In this document: one piece after another, positions 42,001-47,361 of the stretch
Position numbering within the stretch: position 1 is the stretch's first letter
How the letters are laid out: each line of letters opens with the position of its first letter
Origin: Haliclystus octoradiatus
Taxonomy: Eukaryota > Cnidaria > Staurozoa > Stauromedusae > Haliclystidae
NCBI GenBank assembly: GCA_916610825.1
Contig: OU744454.1
Location: forward strand, 15,198,336-15,262,335
Direction of reading: 5' to 3'
DNA: 64,000 bases
The notes under the pieces: generated by a model
Seen by the model: the letters and a program-made list of their open reading frames with translations, nothing else
Database searches by the model: none
Told to the model about the DNA's origin: nothing
Position numbers and translations under genes: made by a program

Positions 42001-43963
42001 TAGGTATTTCTGTATCAATGCTCAGGTGGTGCTGATCGTCAAATCCACCGTGCCATCTTATACGATATAAATACAGTGTGATCTGATGGATAGACAATTA
42101 AGGTAAATTTTTAATGATGAATCTGTTTCTTGGTTTCAGGATGGTGTTTGGATCCGTGGTTTGTATCTTGAAGGTGCTGGCTGGGATAAACGTAACGCGT
42201 GTTTAGTAGACGCTAATCCTATGCAGTTAGTCGGTCACATGCCAGCGATTCATTTCAAACCATCTGAAAGCAAGAAGAAACTTGGCAAAGGTAATAACAT
42301 TTTACCTTTTGAAAAATAGTTCAAAGTGTATATATCGCCTTTTTTCTATTTGTGCATGTCACTGTTGCTTTTTTACACAACGCGACTGTTTCCCTGTCAA
42401 AATTGACCTTGAACATGGTACTTTTCAGATCCTCGTGTCCCACTTTTCGAAACAAAAAAAGAAACGTTTGACTGTGATTTTTGGCTAAGATTCTATGTTT
42501 TAATTGCTACACGGAAAAAGATGTCAGAATTATTTTACTTTTATTCATTAAAAATTTAACTGTTTCATCCTGATCCTTTTAGCTACATTTCTTATATCGT
42601 ATAACATATTCCAAAAAGAGCTATATATTTTTAAAGTTGTAACTTTTTGTTTCAATACTAACTCAGGCTAAATATGATAGAAATAGATTTGAGATGAATT
42701 TTGAGAAGAAAAACCTTAGGCTTCAAGCAGAATGTTGGTCAAAATCACGGATTCACGGACAAACTCTCTTGTTGAAAATGTATCGTTCGTTTTTTGATTT
42801 CAAAAAATGGGACACGAGAATCTCCAAAATACCATGTTCAAGGTCAATTTTGACGGGGAAAAAGTCGCGCTATGCAAAAAGGCAACATTGACATATACGG
42901 ATTAATAAAAAATTCTATCAAAATCTGTGTGTTAAAAAAGACGATATATACACTTTTATGTTTTTTAAACATATCACATGGCTTCATTATAAAATAGAAA
43001 ACATTAGTTGAGTCATCACTTTTGTGCTTAGGCTAAGAAAACTATGATGGAAGAAGGAACATATTTTATAAGATCTCCCATTCATTTGAAGGTGTTGGTA
43101 TCACAGCATACTTGTCTTTTTCAACTGGTACATTACAGGTCTTGAAATAATCTAGAATCAATCCCATGCCAAAATTATTTAAAAATATGCACCAGAACTA
43201 GTCGCAGTCCTGTTTGCAAGATTTTGCAGGTCATCTTGAAATACAAACATGTAAGTTCTGTTTTAACCGATTTAAAAACTGTTTTTTTTTTTGTAATAGC
43301 TTAATTAATTTTCTCCAAACTACCACAAAATTTTTAGATAAAATAAGTAATAAAAAGTCATTCAACTTTGAAACTGCACTTGATGGTAAACCTTTTTGTC
43401 TGATTAACATTTGTTGCAATAACTTTTTATTTCTTCTCTTATCAAAAAAGCTTGTGGTAGATTTGTAGCAAATGTATTAAGCTATTACATAGAAAAACAG
43501 TTTTTTAAATCGGTTAAAACAGAACTTACATGTTTGTGTTTCAAGATGACCTGCTAAATCTTGCAAACAGGCATGCGACTAGTTCTGGTGCCTTTTTAAA
43601 ACATTTTTGGCATGGGATTGGTTCTAAACTAGCTACTGATGGATTCTAGATCATTTCAAGACCTGTAATGTACCAGTTGAAAAAGGTTACCTTTTGGGTA
43701 AAAGATTTGACAAGTATGCTGTGATACCAACACCTTCAAATGAATGGGAGATCTTATAAAATATGTTCCTTCTTAAAATGGGGATGTTTGTTGTTTGTTT
43801 CGTTCCAGGTGTTTTCTCGTGTCCCTGTTATTACTATCCGAACCGTGCTGGGGATTCAGGAAGACCATCGTTTGTGATTGCAGTGGATCTGAAGACTGGA
43901 GCTGTTGCACCAGAGTATTGGGTTAAAAGAGGAACAGCATTGTTAATGAGTCTAGACGAATAA
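168..43963 (+). CDS. DNAH2: Axonemal dynein heavy chain 2 (DNAH2), 3' part, 60 exons
   Basis: This is the ATP-driven heavy chain of an inner-arm axonemal dynein; it generates microtubule sliding in motile cilia and flagella. Sixty GT-AG exons join in one frame from 168 to the TAA at 43961-43963 (8559 nt, 2852 residues and a stop). Walker A motifs lie at residues about 229 ([11 protein letters not shown]1), 510 ([11 protein letters not shown]2), 843 ([11 protein letters not shown]3) and 1189 ([12 protein letters not shown]4), counted from the first visible codon. The stalk spans about 1417-1724. DNAH2 rather than another DNAH is chosen because the chain resembles vertebrate DNAH2 as I remember it almost throughout, including the C-terminal end [11 protein letters not shown]. 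Vertebrate DNAH2 is about 4430 residues, so roughly 1575 N-terminal residues lie left of the window. Exon coordinates are given in the block entries that follow. Subfamily assignment is from memory, not a search. Confidence 0.93.
345..487. repeat. 58-bp minisatellite, about 2.5 copies
   Basis: A unit beginning CCCTTGTATCATTATTATCT starts at 345, 403 and 461, an exact period of 58 bp, and decays after about 487. It lies in the DNAH2 intron between exons 168-266 and 774-899. The copies are almost identical, so the expansion is recent. Confidence 0.85.
1677..2209 (+). mobile_element. Miniature LTR retroelement (TRIM-like)
   Basis: Two direct repeats, 1677-1896 (220 bp) and 1994-2209 (216 bp), differ at few positions and both end in TTACA. 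The 97-bp inner part begins TGGCGCAGTTGATAGG, which looks like a tRNA primer-binding site, and ends with the G-rich CAGCGGGGGCA just before the second repeat, where a polypurine tract would be. The 5-bp sequence ACTTT flanks both sides (1672-1676 and 2210-2214), as expected for integrase. No coding capacity. The first LTR starts AG instead of TG, a likely point change. It sits in the intron between exons 1458-1568 and 2564-2752. Confidence 0.75.
1897..1912 (+). promoter_or_regulatory. Putative primer-binding site of the TRIM-like element
   Basis: TGGCGCAGTTGATAGG follows the first LTR directly. Primer-binding sites start with TGG, because they pair with the CCA end of a tRNA. The tRNA was not identified. 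Confidence 0.45.
3696..7594 (+). CDS. DNAH2: DNAH2 exons: AAA1, main ATPase site
   Basis: Exons 3696-3885, 4404-4584, 4967-5094, 6115-6267, 6848-6973 and 7494-7594. AAA1 is the principal ATP hydrolysis site of dynein. The Walker A GPAGTGKT is at 3751-3774, and the Walker B region CFDEFNR, with the catalytic Asp-Glu, is at 4419-4439. The sensor-region stretch [14 protein letters not shown] spans the junction of exons 4404-4584 and 4967-5094. Exon 6115-6267 encodes the helical region ([18 protein letters not shown]). All catalytic residues expected in AAA1 are present, so the motor looks active. The exon ending at 5094 is cut by homology and by the GTGGAT donor; its frame stays open to 5232 without splicing. 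Confidence 0.92.
5157..5337. mobile_element. Family B MITE (TA-flanked, TACAGTSAAACCTG ends)
   Basis: Starts TACAGTCAAACCTGTTATAA and ends with the near reverse complement ACAGGTTTCACTGTA. The inner part repeats GGTCACC/TCTATAGTGGTCA in both orientations. TA at both ends suits a Tc1/mariner-type target site. It starts 63 bp after the donor of DNAH2 exon 4967-5094. Confidence 0.7.
8024..8169. mobile_element. Family A palindromic MITE (GTTCATGAAC family)
   Basis: Reference copy of the commonest repeat here. The ends are CCCCTGCGAAAACAGTTCAG and the matching CTGAACTGTTTTTGCAGGGG, with TA on both sides (8022-8023 and 8170-8171). The inside is a near palindrome of repeated GTTCATGAAC around a central AAAATTTGGGGCCATTTAAC. 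Length 146 bp; no coding capacity. TA duplication with inverted ends suits a Tc1/mariner-type non-autonomous element. Confidence 0.8.
8280..13037 (+). CDS. DNAH2: DNAH2 exons: AAA2 module
   Basis: Exons 8280-8397, 8658-8775, 9276-9412, 10005-10145, 10631-10789, 11931-12083 and 12946-13037. The AAA2 P-loop reads GKTGSGKS at 8299-8322, with Ser as the last residue instead of the more usual Thr, which still fits the motif. The Walker-B-like stretch [14 protein letters not shown] lies in exon 9276-9412, where Gly follows Asp instead of the catalytic Glu. This agrees with AAA2 binding nucleotide without hydrolysing it in dyneins. [12 protein letters not shown] in exon 10005-10145 is a strong dynein signature. 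Phases agree across all seven exons. Confidence 0.91.
10913..11095. mobile_element. Family A MITE
   Basis: Ends CCCCTTTCCTAAACAGTTCA and GAACTGTTTTTGCAGAGG; the inside has several GTTCATGAAC-type blocks and two copies of AATTGGGGCCATT-type sequence. Located in the long DNAH2 intron 10790-11930. Confidence 0.7.
12748..12862. mobile_element. Family A MITE
   Basis: Ends CCCTTGCGAAAAACAGTTCA and GAACTTTTTTCGCAGGGG around GTTCATGAAC repeats; 115 bp, in the intron before DNAH2 exon 12946-13037. Confidence 0.7.
13580..20520 (+). CDS. DNAH2: DNAH2 exons: AAA3 module
   Basis: Exons 13580-13778, 14173-14230, 14774-14940, 15527-15631, 16289-16384, 17250-17342, 18724-18809, 19544-19674 and 20371-20520. 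AAA3 is a regulatory nucleotide site that gates the motor. Walker A GPVGTGKT is at 13680-13703. The Walker B region [13 protein letters not shown] is in exon 14774-14940. GPPGGGR follows in exon 15527-15631, and [11 protein letters not shown] in exon 17250-17342. The last exon ends with one base of a codon completed at 20870. Exon 19544-19674 sits directly next to a Penelope-like retroelement fragment that covers its acceptor region. Confidence 0.91.
15014..15363. mobile_element. Family A MITE with inner 80-bp tandem expansion
   Basis: TA-flanked (15012-15013 and 15364-15365), with ends CCCCTACAAAAACAGTTCAG and CTGAACTGTTTTTCGTAGGGG-type. At 350 bp it is more than twice the usual size, because an inner unit with AGGAAAATTGGAGCCAT recurs at about 15139, 15219 and 15299, a period of 80 bp. 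Confidence 0.75.
16567..16746. mobile_element. Family B MITE
   Basis: Same layout as the copy at 5157, with ends TACAGTCAAGCCTG and CAGGTTTCACTGTA, 180 bp, within a DNAH2 intron. The two copies match over most of their length. Confidence 0.7.
19085..19531 (-). mobile_element. Penelope-like element fragment with GIY-YIG domain
   Basis: The minus-strand frame 19531-19223 encodes [20 protein letters not shown] and a C-terminal [12 protein letters not shown] block, the GIY-YIG endonuclease end of a Penelope-like retroelement. The reverse transcriptase part is missing (5' truncation, usual for these elements). The 3' tail 19222-19085 includes the terminal motif at 19131-19168. It sits in the DNAH2 intron 18810-19543 and stops within about 12 bp of the next exon. 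Not a working gene. Confidence 0.75.
19131..19168 (-). repeat. Penelope-like terminal RNA motif (hammerhead-like half site)
   Basis: On the minus strand CTTGAAAATGGGCTC is followed by GAACCCGAAACGTTGTT. GGGCTC and GAACCC form a stem before CGAAAC, as stem II does in a hammerhead. The 5' core CTGANGA is replaced by CTTGAAAA, so the ribozyme is probably inactive. Confidence 0.5.
20033..20177. mobile_element. Family A MITE, degraded
   Basis: GTTCATGATCGTTAAATGGC followed by AACAGTTCATG blocks and a closing AACTGATTCATGTACTGTTTT-type end. Terminal CCCC is lost on the left. Confidence 0.55.
20870..23929 (+). CDS. DNAH2: DNAH2 exons: AAA4 module
   Basis: Exons 20870-21037, 21543-21703, 21921-22060, 22445-22574 and 23790-23929. 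The P-loop GIGGSGRQS is at 20923-20949. It has Arg where AAA1 to AAA3 have Lys, which is the usual form of AAA4 in axonemal dyneins. Exon 21543-21703 carries the Walker-B-like stretch [19 protein letters not shown] followed by [10 protein letters not shown]. Exon 23790-23929 leads towards the stalk ([15 protein letters not shown]). The intron before 23790 is about 1.2 kb and holds several family A repeats. Confidence 0.91.
22652..23104. mobile_element. Two adjacent family A MITE copies
   Basis: Copy one, 22652-22897, has the left end CCCTTGCGAGAAACTGTTCA and many GTTCATGAAC-like blocks. A second, more degraded copy follows at about 22960-23104. Both are in the intron before DNAH2 exon 23790-23929. 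Confidence 0.6.
23943..24055. repeat. TGTT-type simple repeat
   Basis: A run of TGTTTGTT and TGTGTTTG units directly after the DNAH2 donor at 23930. Simple sequence; its open frame has no meaning. Confidence 0.7.
24465..28053 (+). CDS. DNAH2: DNAH2 exons: stalk coiled coil and microtubule-binding domain
   Basis: Exons 24465-24552, 24998-25120, 26099-26357, 26911-27197 and 27889-28053. The first three form the ascending helix CC1, rich in Lys and Glu ([17 protein letters not shown]). The end of 26099-26357 and the start of 26911-27197 encode the microtubule-binding tip, with [14 protein letters not shown] and [10 protein letters not shown]. The remainder is the descending helix CC2 ([15 protein letters not shown], then [14 protein letters not shown]). 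The lengths of the two helices match each other, as the antiparallel coiled coil requires. Confidence 0.91.
25168..25266. mobile_element. Family A MITE
   Basis: ACCTGCAAAAACAGTCCAGG at the left, TTGAACTGTTTTTTTCAG at the right, about 99 bp, next to a SINE that continues to the right. Confidence 0.65.
25267..25400 (+). repeat. SINE-like repeat (family D)
   Basis: AAGCACTATTGGTTGGCGTC, then AGGAAAGGCATCCAGC and TTGTCAATTAACCAGCCACT. The same order occurs at 59115-59450, where a hAT-like MITE is inserted. No clear promoter boxes seen. Confidence 0.5.
25660..26015. repeat. Degenerate family A sequence
   Basis: Scattered TTCATGAA, GTTTATGAAC and AACGTTCA blocks over about 350 bp without intact ends. 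This is probably one or more old copies. It lies in the intron before DNAH2 exon 26099-26357. Confidence 0.4.
27273..27520. mobile_element. Family A MITE plus degraded second copy
   Basis: 27273-27392 runs from TCCTGCGAAAACAGTTCAGG to TTCATGAATTCCAGGGG. A second copy without clear ends covers about 27400-27520. Confidence 0.6.
27697..27837. mobile_element. Family B MITE, diverged
   Basis: Begins GATGAAACCTGTATATAACA, with the GAGGTAGAT and GGTGGCCTTTATATGCAGG blocks of the family and a final GCAGGTTTGACCGTA. The ends are changed, so this is an old copy. Confidence 0.55.
28485..31603 (+). CDS. DNAH2: DNAH2 exons: AAA5 module
   Basis: Exons 28485-28977, 29213-29362, 29865-29997, 30321-30465, 31157-31356 and 31477-31603. 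AAA5 lacks a working nucleotide site in dyneins and supports the stalk through the buttress. Exon 28485-28977 (493 nt) is the largest in the window; it carries [16 protein letters not shown] and [16 protein letters not shown]. Later exons carry [18 protein letters not shown], the Lys/Glu-rich [12 protein letters not shown] segment and [12 protein letters not shown]. The intron 30466-31156 contains a hairpin with two hammerhead-type motifs. Confidence 0.92.
30773..30814 (-). ncRNA. Hammerhead-type ribozyme candidate (minus-strand copy)
   Basis: Inverted partner of the motif at 30851. On the minus strand TCGC (30814-30811) is followed by CTGATGA (30810-30804), the same CACC/GGTG stem II, GAAAC (30889-type block at 30889's mirror, 30889 replaced here by 30889-independent positions 30889 not used; GTTTC on the plus strand at 30785-30789), loop TTGAA and GTA (30779-30777). 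Stem I closes with GTGG, using two wobble pairs, so it should be weaker than the plus copy. Confidence 0.6.
30851..30892 (+). ncRNA. Hammerhead-type ribozyme candidate (plus-strand copy)
   Basis: All core parts of a hammerhead ribozyme appear in order. CTGATGA is at 30855-30861. Stem II follows as CACC/GGTG around TTCT (30863-30874). GAAAC is at 30876-30880. A two-base-pair stem III (AC/GT around GTGAA) comes next, then GTA at 30886-30888. Stem I is TCGC (30851-30854) with GCGG (30889-30892), including a wobble pair. Cleavage would follow A30888. The very short stem III is typical of the minimal hammerheads known from Penelope-like elements. The first stem II position is a T-T mismatch. Activity is inferred from sequence only. 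Confidence 0.7.
31830..31940. mobile_element. Family A MITE, degraded
   Basis: AAGTCACGAACAGTTCTTGA, AATGGCCCAATTTTCCTGAA and AACGTTCATGAAC blocks in order; ends lost. Confidence 0.5.
32201..38377 (+). CDS. DNAH2: DNAH2 exons: AAA6 module
   Basis: Exons 32201-32286, 32762-32862, 33064-33178, 33701-33791, 34268-34393, 35318-35509, 35951-36142, 37000-37071, 38125-38237 and 38320-38377. This is the last AAA+ module, without catalytic motifs, as is normal. Signatures seen are [17 protein letters not shown] [15 protein letters not shown] in 34268-34393, [19 protein letters not shown] in 35318-35509 and [18 protein letters not shown] in 35951-36142. The exon ending at 32286 uses the donor GTATGT inside AAGTATGT, so the Lys codon is split 2+1. 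Confidence 0.91.
34040..34231. mobile_element. Family B MITE, diverged
   Basis: Contains the family blocks GAGAGGTAGATAAACTGGCC, CAATTCAATAGAAAGTACTA and GTGGCCACTATAGACAGGTG. The left end is eroded and the right end keeps TACTGTA. Confidence 0.55.
34490..34662. mobile_element. Family A MITE
   Basis: Left end CCCTGAGAAAAACAGCTCAA after TA (34488-34489), right end TAAACTATTTTTTGCAGGGG; 173 bp, with ATGGCTCCAATTTTCAAG inside. Located in the DNAH2 intron 34394-35317. Confidence 0.7.
36397..36576. mobile_element. Family B MITE
   Basis: Starts TACAGTGAAACCTGTATATA and ends TAACAGGTTTGACTTTA. Inner blocks GAGGTTGATAAATCGACCAC and GACAGGTGACCACTTTATAG match the other copies. Located in the DNAH2 intron 36143-36999. 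Confidence 0.7.
37757..37929. mobile_element. Family A MITE
   Basis: Left end CCCCTGCGATAAACAGTTCA, right end TTGAACTGTTTTCGCATGG; 173 bp with four GTTCATGAAC-type blocks. Confidence 0.7.
38685..43963 (+). CDS. DNAH2: DNAH2 exons: C-terminal domain and stop
   Basis: Exons 38685-38776, 39608-39683, 40119-40385, 40979-41155, 41648-41722, 42140-42290 and 43809-43963. They encode the C-terminal region that packs under the AAA ring. Signatures are [66 protein letters not shown] and [15 protein letters not shown]. The TAA stop is at 43961-43963. The last intron (42291-43808, about 1.5 kb) is mostly two inverted-repeat elements. Confidence 0.93.
38930..39155. repeat. Solo arm of the 42.3-kb inverted-repeat family
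   Basis: Shares long stretches with 42770-42956: GAGACATGAGAATCTCAA, ACGGGAAAGAGTTACGCTA, CAACAGTGACATGTACTGGA and the end GCGATATATACACTTTAA. Only one arm is present. Confidence 0.6.
39383..39417 (+). repeat. Penelope-like terminal motif, solo
   Basis: CTTGAATATGGGG followed by CTGATGACCTCGAAACGTTG. It matches the CTTGAAAAT, stem, CGAAACGT layout seen in the other Penelope-like ends of this window. CTGATGA here falls in the loop of the stem, so it is not a hammerhead core. Confidence 0.45.
39827..40010 (+). repeat. tRNA-derived SINE
   Basis: GAGGATTAGCTCAGACG at the start is a tRNA A-box, and GGTTCAATCCC at 39889-39899 is a B-box. The body (AACTCAGCCTTGACTTCATC, then GAGTACCATCTTCTGATGG) matches the SINE at 62990-63233 in reverse. 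A degraded family A copy follows at 40013-40075. Confidence 0.7.
40705..40830. mobile_element. Family B MITE fragment
   Basis: Starts GCAGTAAAACCTGTAGATCT and ends CCAGTTTGATTGTAG, with the block GCGGCCATTATAAAGAGGTG inside. Internally deleted compared with the 180-bp copies. Confidence 0.5.
42323..42956. mobile_element. Large imperfect inverted repeat (foldback)
   Basis: The left arm, about 42323-42460, starts AAAGTGTATATATCG. The right arm, about 42770-42956, ends with its reverse complement CGATATATACACTTT. Shared inner blocks include TTGACCTTGAACATGGTA and CGTGTCCCA. Located in the last DNAH2 intron. Confidence 0.65.
43051..43774. mobile_element. Foldback element 1 (about 724 bp) in last DNAH2 intron
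   Basis: The ends AAGAAGGAACATATTTTATA and its reverse complement define two arms of about 310 bp, which pair along almost their whole length (for example CAGTTTTTAAATCGG and CCGATTTAAAAACTG). The loop, near 43362-43425, holds TTCAACTTTGAAACTGCACT. It ends 34 bp before the last DNAH2 exon. No coding sequence was recognised. Confidence 0.8.
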
Positions 43964-44761
43964 GAGATGACATTGTTACTCTCATATAATGTTTATTGTT
44001 AGTATAACCGTATGACTGTATATGTTTTTATACAAAGAGTTTATAACTTTACAATTTAAATAGTGATTCATGTTTAGTGTACATCTGTTAAATGTTTTAC
44101 CTATAAAGTGACCTTAATCAACTGGTATATAACAGGCCTGGAAATGATCTAAAATCAATCAGTATCTCTTTTACAGCCAATCCCATGCCATGCATATGAA
44201 AATATGGGCATTGGAGGAATCAGTCCTAGAGTAACTCATCTTGAAACACAAACATGTAGATTCTGTTTCAAACAATTTTCAAATTCTTTTTAAATCTTGT
44301 ACATCAGTACAATTTTTTTTACAAATCTACTGTAAGCTTTTCGGATACGGTGAGAAATAAAAAAGATATTCAACTTTGAAACTGCACTTGATAGTAAACG
44401 TTTGCCTGATTAACATTTGTTGCAATACCTTTTCTATTTCTTACCGTATCCAAAAAGATAACAGTAGATTTGTAAAAAAAATTGTACTGATGTACCAGAT
44501 TTAAAAGTAATTTTGAAAATTGTTTGAAACAGAATTTACATGTTTGTGTCTCAAGATGAGTTACTCTAGGACTGGTTCCAATGCCCATATTCTCATATGC
44601 ATGACATGGGATTGGTTGTAAAAGAGATCTGATTGATTCTAGATCATTTCCAGGCCTGTTATATACCAGTTGATTAAGGTCACTTTATAGGTAAAACATT
44701 TAACAACTATGATGTTGTGCAGTAATACCCTGTATCTTGCTTCACTGCGTGTGTTTTGGTT
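43964..44761. other. Convergent intergenic region between DNAH2 and IFT80
   Basis: The two stop codons are 798 bp apart. A foldback element fills 44087-44704. Plus-strand AATAAA occurs at 44356-44361, inside the foldback loop region, and again at 44932-44937, inside the last IFT80 intron. The nearest minus-strand AATAAA for IFT80 is at 43997-43992, 30 bp past the DNAH2 stop. If these signals are used, the two 3' UTRs overlap. No further gene is seen here. Confidence 0.6.
44087..44704. mobile_element. Foldback element 2 (about 618 bp) between DNAH2 and IFT80
   Basis: Ends GTTAAATGTTTTACCTATAA and its reverse complement. The arms pair over about 270 bp, and the loop holds the same TTCAACTTTGAAACTGCACT as element 1, so the two belong to one family. 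It starts 124 bp past the DNAH2 stop and ends 58 bp from the IFT80 stop. Confidence 0.8.
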
Positions 44762-47361
44762 TCAAGCCAACAGCTTTGCTCCAGGGCGTTGAGATTCTTT
44801 CTGGAGTTCAGATTCAATTTTGCTGTTAATTTTCGCCCAATCAACTTCAACCTAAAGAAAAACCATTTTGTCAGTTCTATGGTTTGTACCGTCCACTGGA
44901 CATGGTTTCATATGGGAACAATTCACCTTCAAATAAATAGTTTGCTGCCGATCTGACAAGAAATGAAGCAATGATTTTTTAAGTAATTATTTTGTAATGC
45001 CATCACAAAAAGAAACACATTAAAACATCCATATCTTAGTAGATCTGCTTCAAACCATAACCAATTAACTATTTTAATTACTCATTTGAAGGCGATTCTT
45101 TCATTATAAGTAATTTACAAGTGAAACAATAATCTTACCCCTTGCGAAAATTGAATAAACTTTTTATTGTTTTCTTTTTGTGTTGACCGCTGTAGATACT
45201 TCTGTCTGTATCCAAGGACTGTGTCAACGTGAGTTTTATGTTTGACAGCTAACTCCAGCGCTCTACAAATACAAAGAGAATTTTTAAAACAAAGTTGAAC
45301 TCCACCTTCCATATACCATACCATTTGGTTGGTTATGTTATTAATATTCAAACATAAGAAAATGTTTCAACTGACCTATCCCAATTAAACAGATCAACAT
45401 GCATTTGTATAGCACGGTAAAATAAACCAGCCTGCAACAACATTGACTCTGCATCTTGTATTTGTCTACAGAACAATGCCATGGCTGCCGCTCTTCCTTC
45501 TTTTGAAGGTATATCTTTTACGTAATTGATAAACTGGACTTTACCAGCCTACAAGAAAGATTGAGATTACGTTGTAGAAGTATATTACGCATAAGCCCTA
45601 ATCAGGATCCGAGATCCTAGATTCCGGAATATTAGAGCGGAATCAGAAAAAATTGCTCAAACGTTTCAGGATTCCAGAAGGCTAAACCTAATAGATTTAC
45701 TGCAAACCCCTGCCAAAACAGTTCAGGAGTTCATGAACGTTAAATGGCCCCAAATTTTCATGAACTGTCTGTGAGGGTTCATGAACAGTTCAGAAAAATT
45801 GGAGCCATTTAACGTTCATGAACTGTTCGTGAACTCCTGAACTGATTTTCGCAGGGGAACAATGAAACTTTTCAAGACTATCATGTAAATGTCCTAGCAA
45901 AACAATTAAACTTTGTTGCATGTGTGGTCAAACAATGATTTGCATTTGCAGCCAACTGCATATGACTGTTTTAAAAAATATGTAAATTGGATCCCCTGCA
46001 AAAAAAAGTTCAGGAGTTCATGAACAGTTCATGAACTGTTTATAAAAATTGGGGTCATTTAGCGTTCATGAACTCCTGAAATGTTTTACAAGGGATCTGA
46101 CTGGAATATTAGAAACTACAGCATCCAGTATTCACAAAGTAATTTTGGGAAGCAACTAATGAGAAAATAAAATTGAGTAATTGCTAGAGCTATATTAAAC
46201 CCTGCAAGCCTTTGTATACACTCCTGCGAAAAACAGTTCTGGAGTTCATAAACGTTAATGGTCCATTTTTCATGAACTGTTAATGAGCAGTTCATGAAAA
46301 TTGCGCCATTCAACGTTCATGAACTCCTGAATTGTTTTTTGAAGGGCTGAGGGTTCCCCTGTGAAAATTTCATGAAGACGGTTCGTGAACGTTAAATGGC
46401 ACAAATTTTTGAACATGCTCATGAACAGTTCATGAACCGTTCATGAACTCCAGCATAATGATTCAATAGAATTACAGCTTTCGTCATAAACTGAAGTCTT
46501 TGTTCTGGGTATAGGAGGAAACAAGAAAATCAGCAGAATTTTCTCATCGATGTAAGCAAGTTTTACCTCGTCAATAGCAGCATAAGCAATTTCAGCAGTA
46601 GTTAGTTCTTTAGCATTGGCAGCCATACCAGCTAAACAAGCCCAAAGTGTATCATCCTAAATACAACAACAATAATTATTATCATCACATTAAGTGGGTA
46701 TCTTGGACTAAAGCCAGATTCCTATGAATTGTATGGTGCATGTGTGTGCGTCAGGGATTGTTGTGCGGAAGCCATTTGATTAGATTTTAGAATCTCCTAT
46801 AGGCCTGTTTCGTTGATATTCTTAGCGTGACTGCAGCTGGGCTGCTGGACGCTCTTTCAGGCTAGAAGTTATAAGTTACGTCTGTGATAAAATACAAAAC
46901 TACCACCCTGCAATAATGAATTCGGAATTAGTGAAAATATGACATGCTAAGCTGCCATAATCACTGGATGACACAGGTGACATATCAAAATGATAATACA
47001 ATGAAATAATCATCTCAATCATTAAATTGTAATTGATTTTACATTGATTGATATCATTATATGAGAAAATTAAACCAATTATATAATAGATGAAGAGAGC
47101 AGCTCATTAACATGGCTATATTGACACAAATTACAAATACTCAGTCAAATGCCAAGATCCAAATTAATAAATATCACAAAAACCTAAAATATCAACCCGA
47201 ATCTGATCAATTCGGATCGGAACGAGATTCGGACTGGGATTCGGGTCAGATTCGCACATCCTTACTGTGTACTTACCTTGACAAATCGGCATATTCGAAC
47301 AGCATCATTCCATTTATTTTCACTTGCAAATTTATGGAGATAGCTTGGATACGGTGGAATG
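44762..47361 (-). CDS. IFT80: IFT80 exons: C-terminal helical domain and stop
   Basis: Minus-strand exons in transcript order: 47361-47277, 46656-46567, 45548-45376, 45262-45139 and 44851-44762. They encode the helical tail reported to mediate IFT80 dimer contacts: [76 protein letters not shown] and [17 protein letters not shown]. The TGA stop is at 44764-44762. The tail is about ten residues shorter than the human one at its end. Family A repeat copies fill the introns around 45.7-46.5 kb and 47.5-47.7 kb. Confidence 0.91.
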
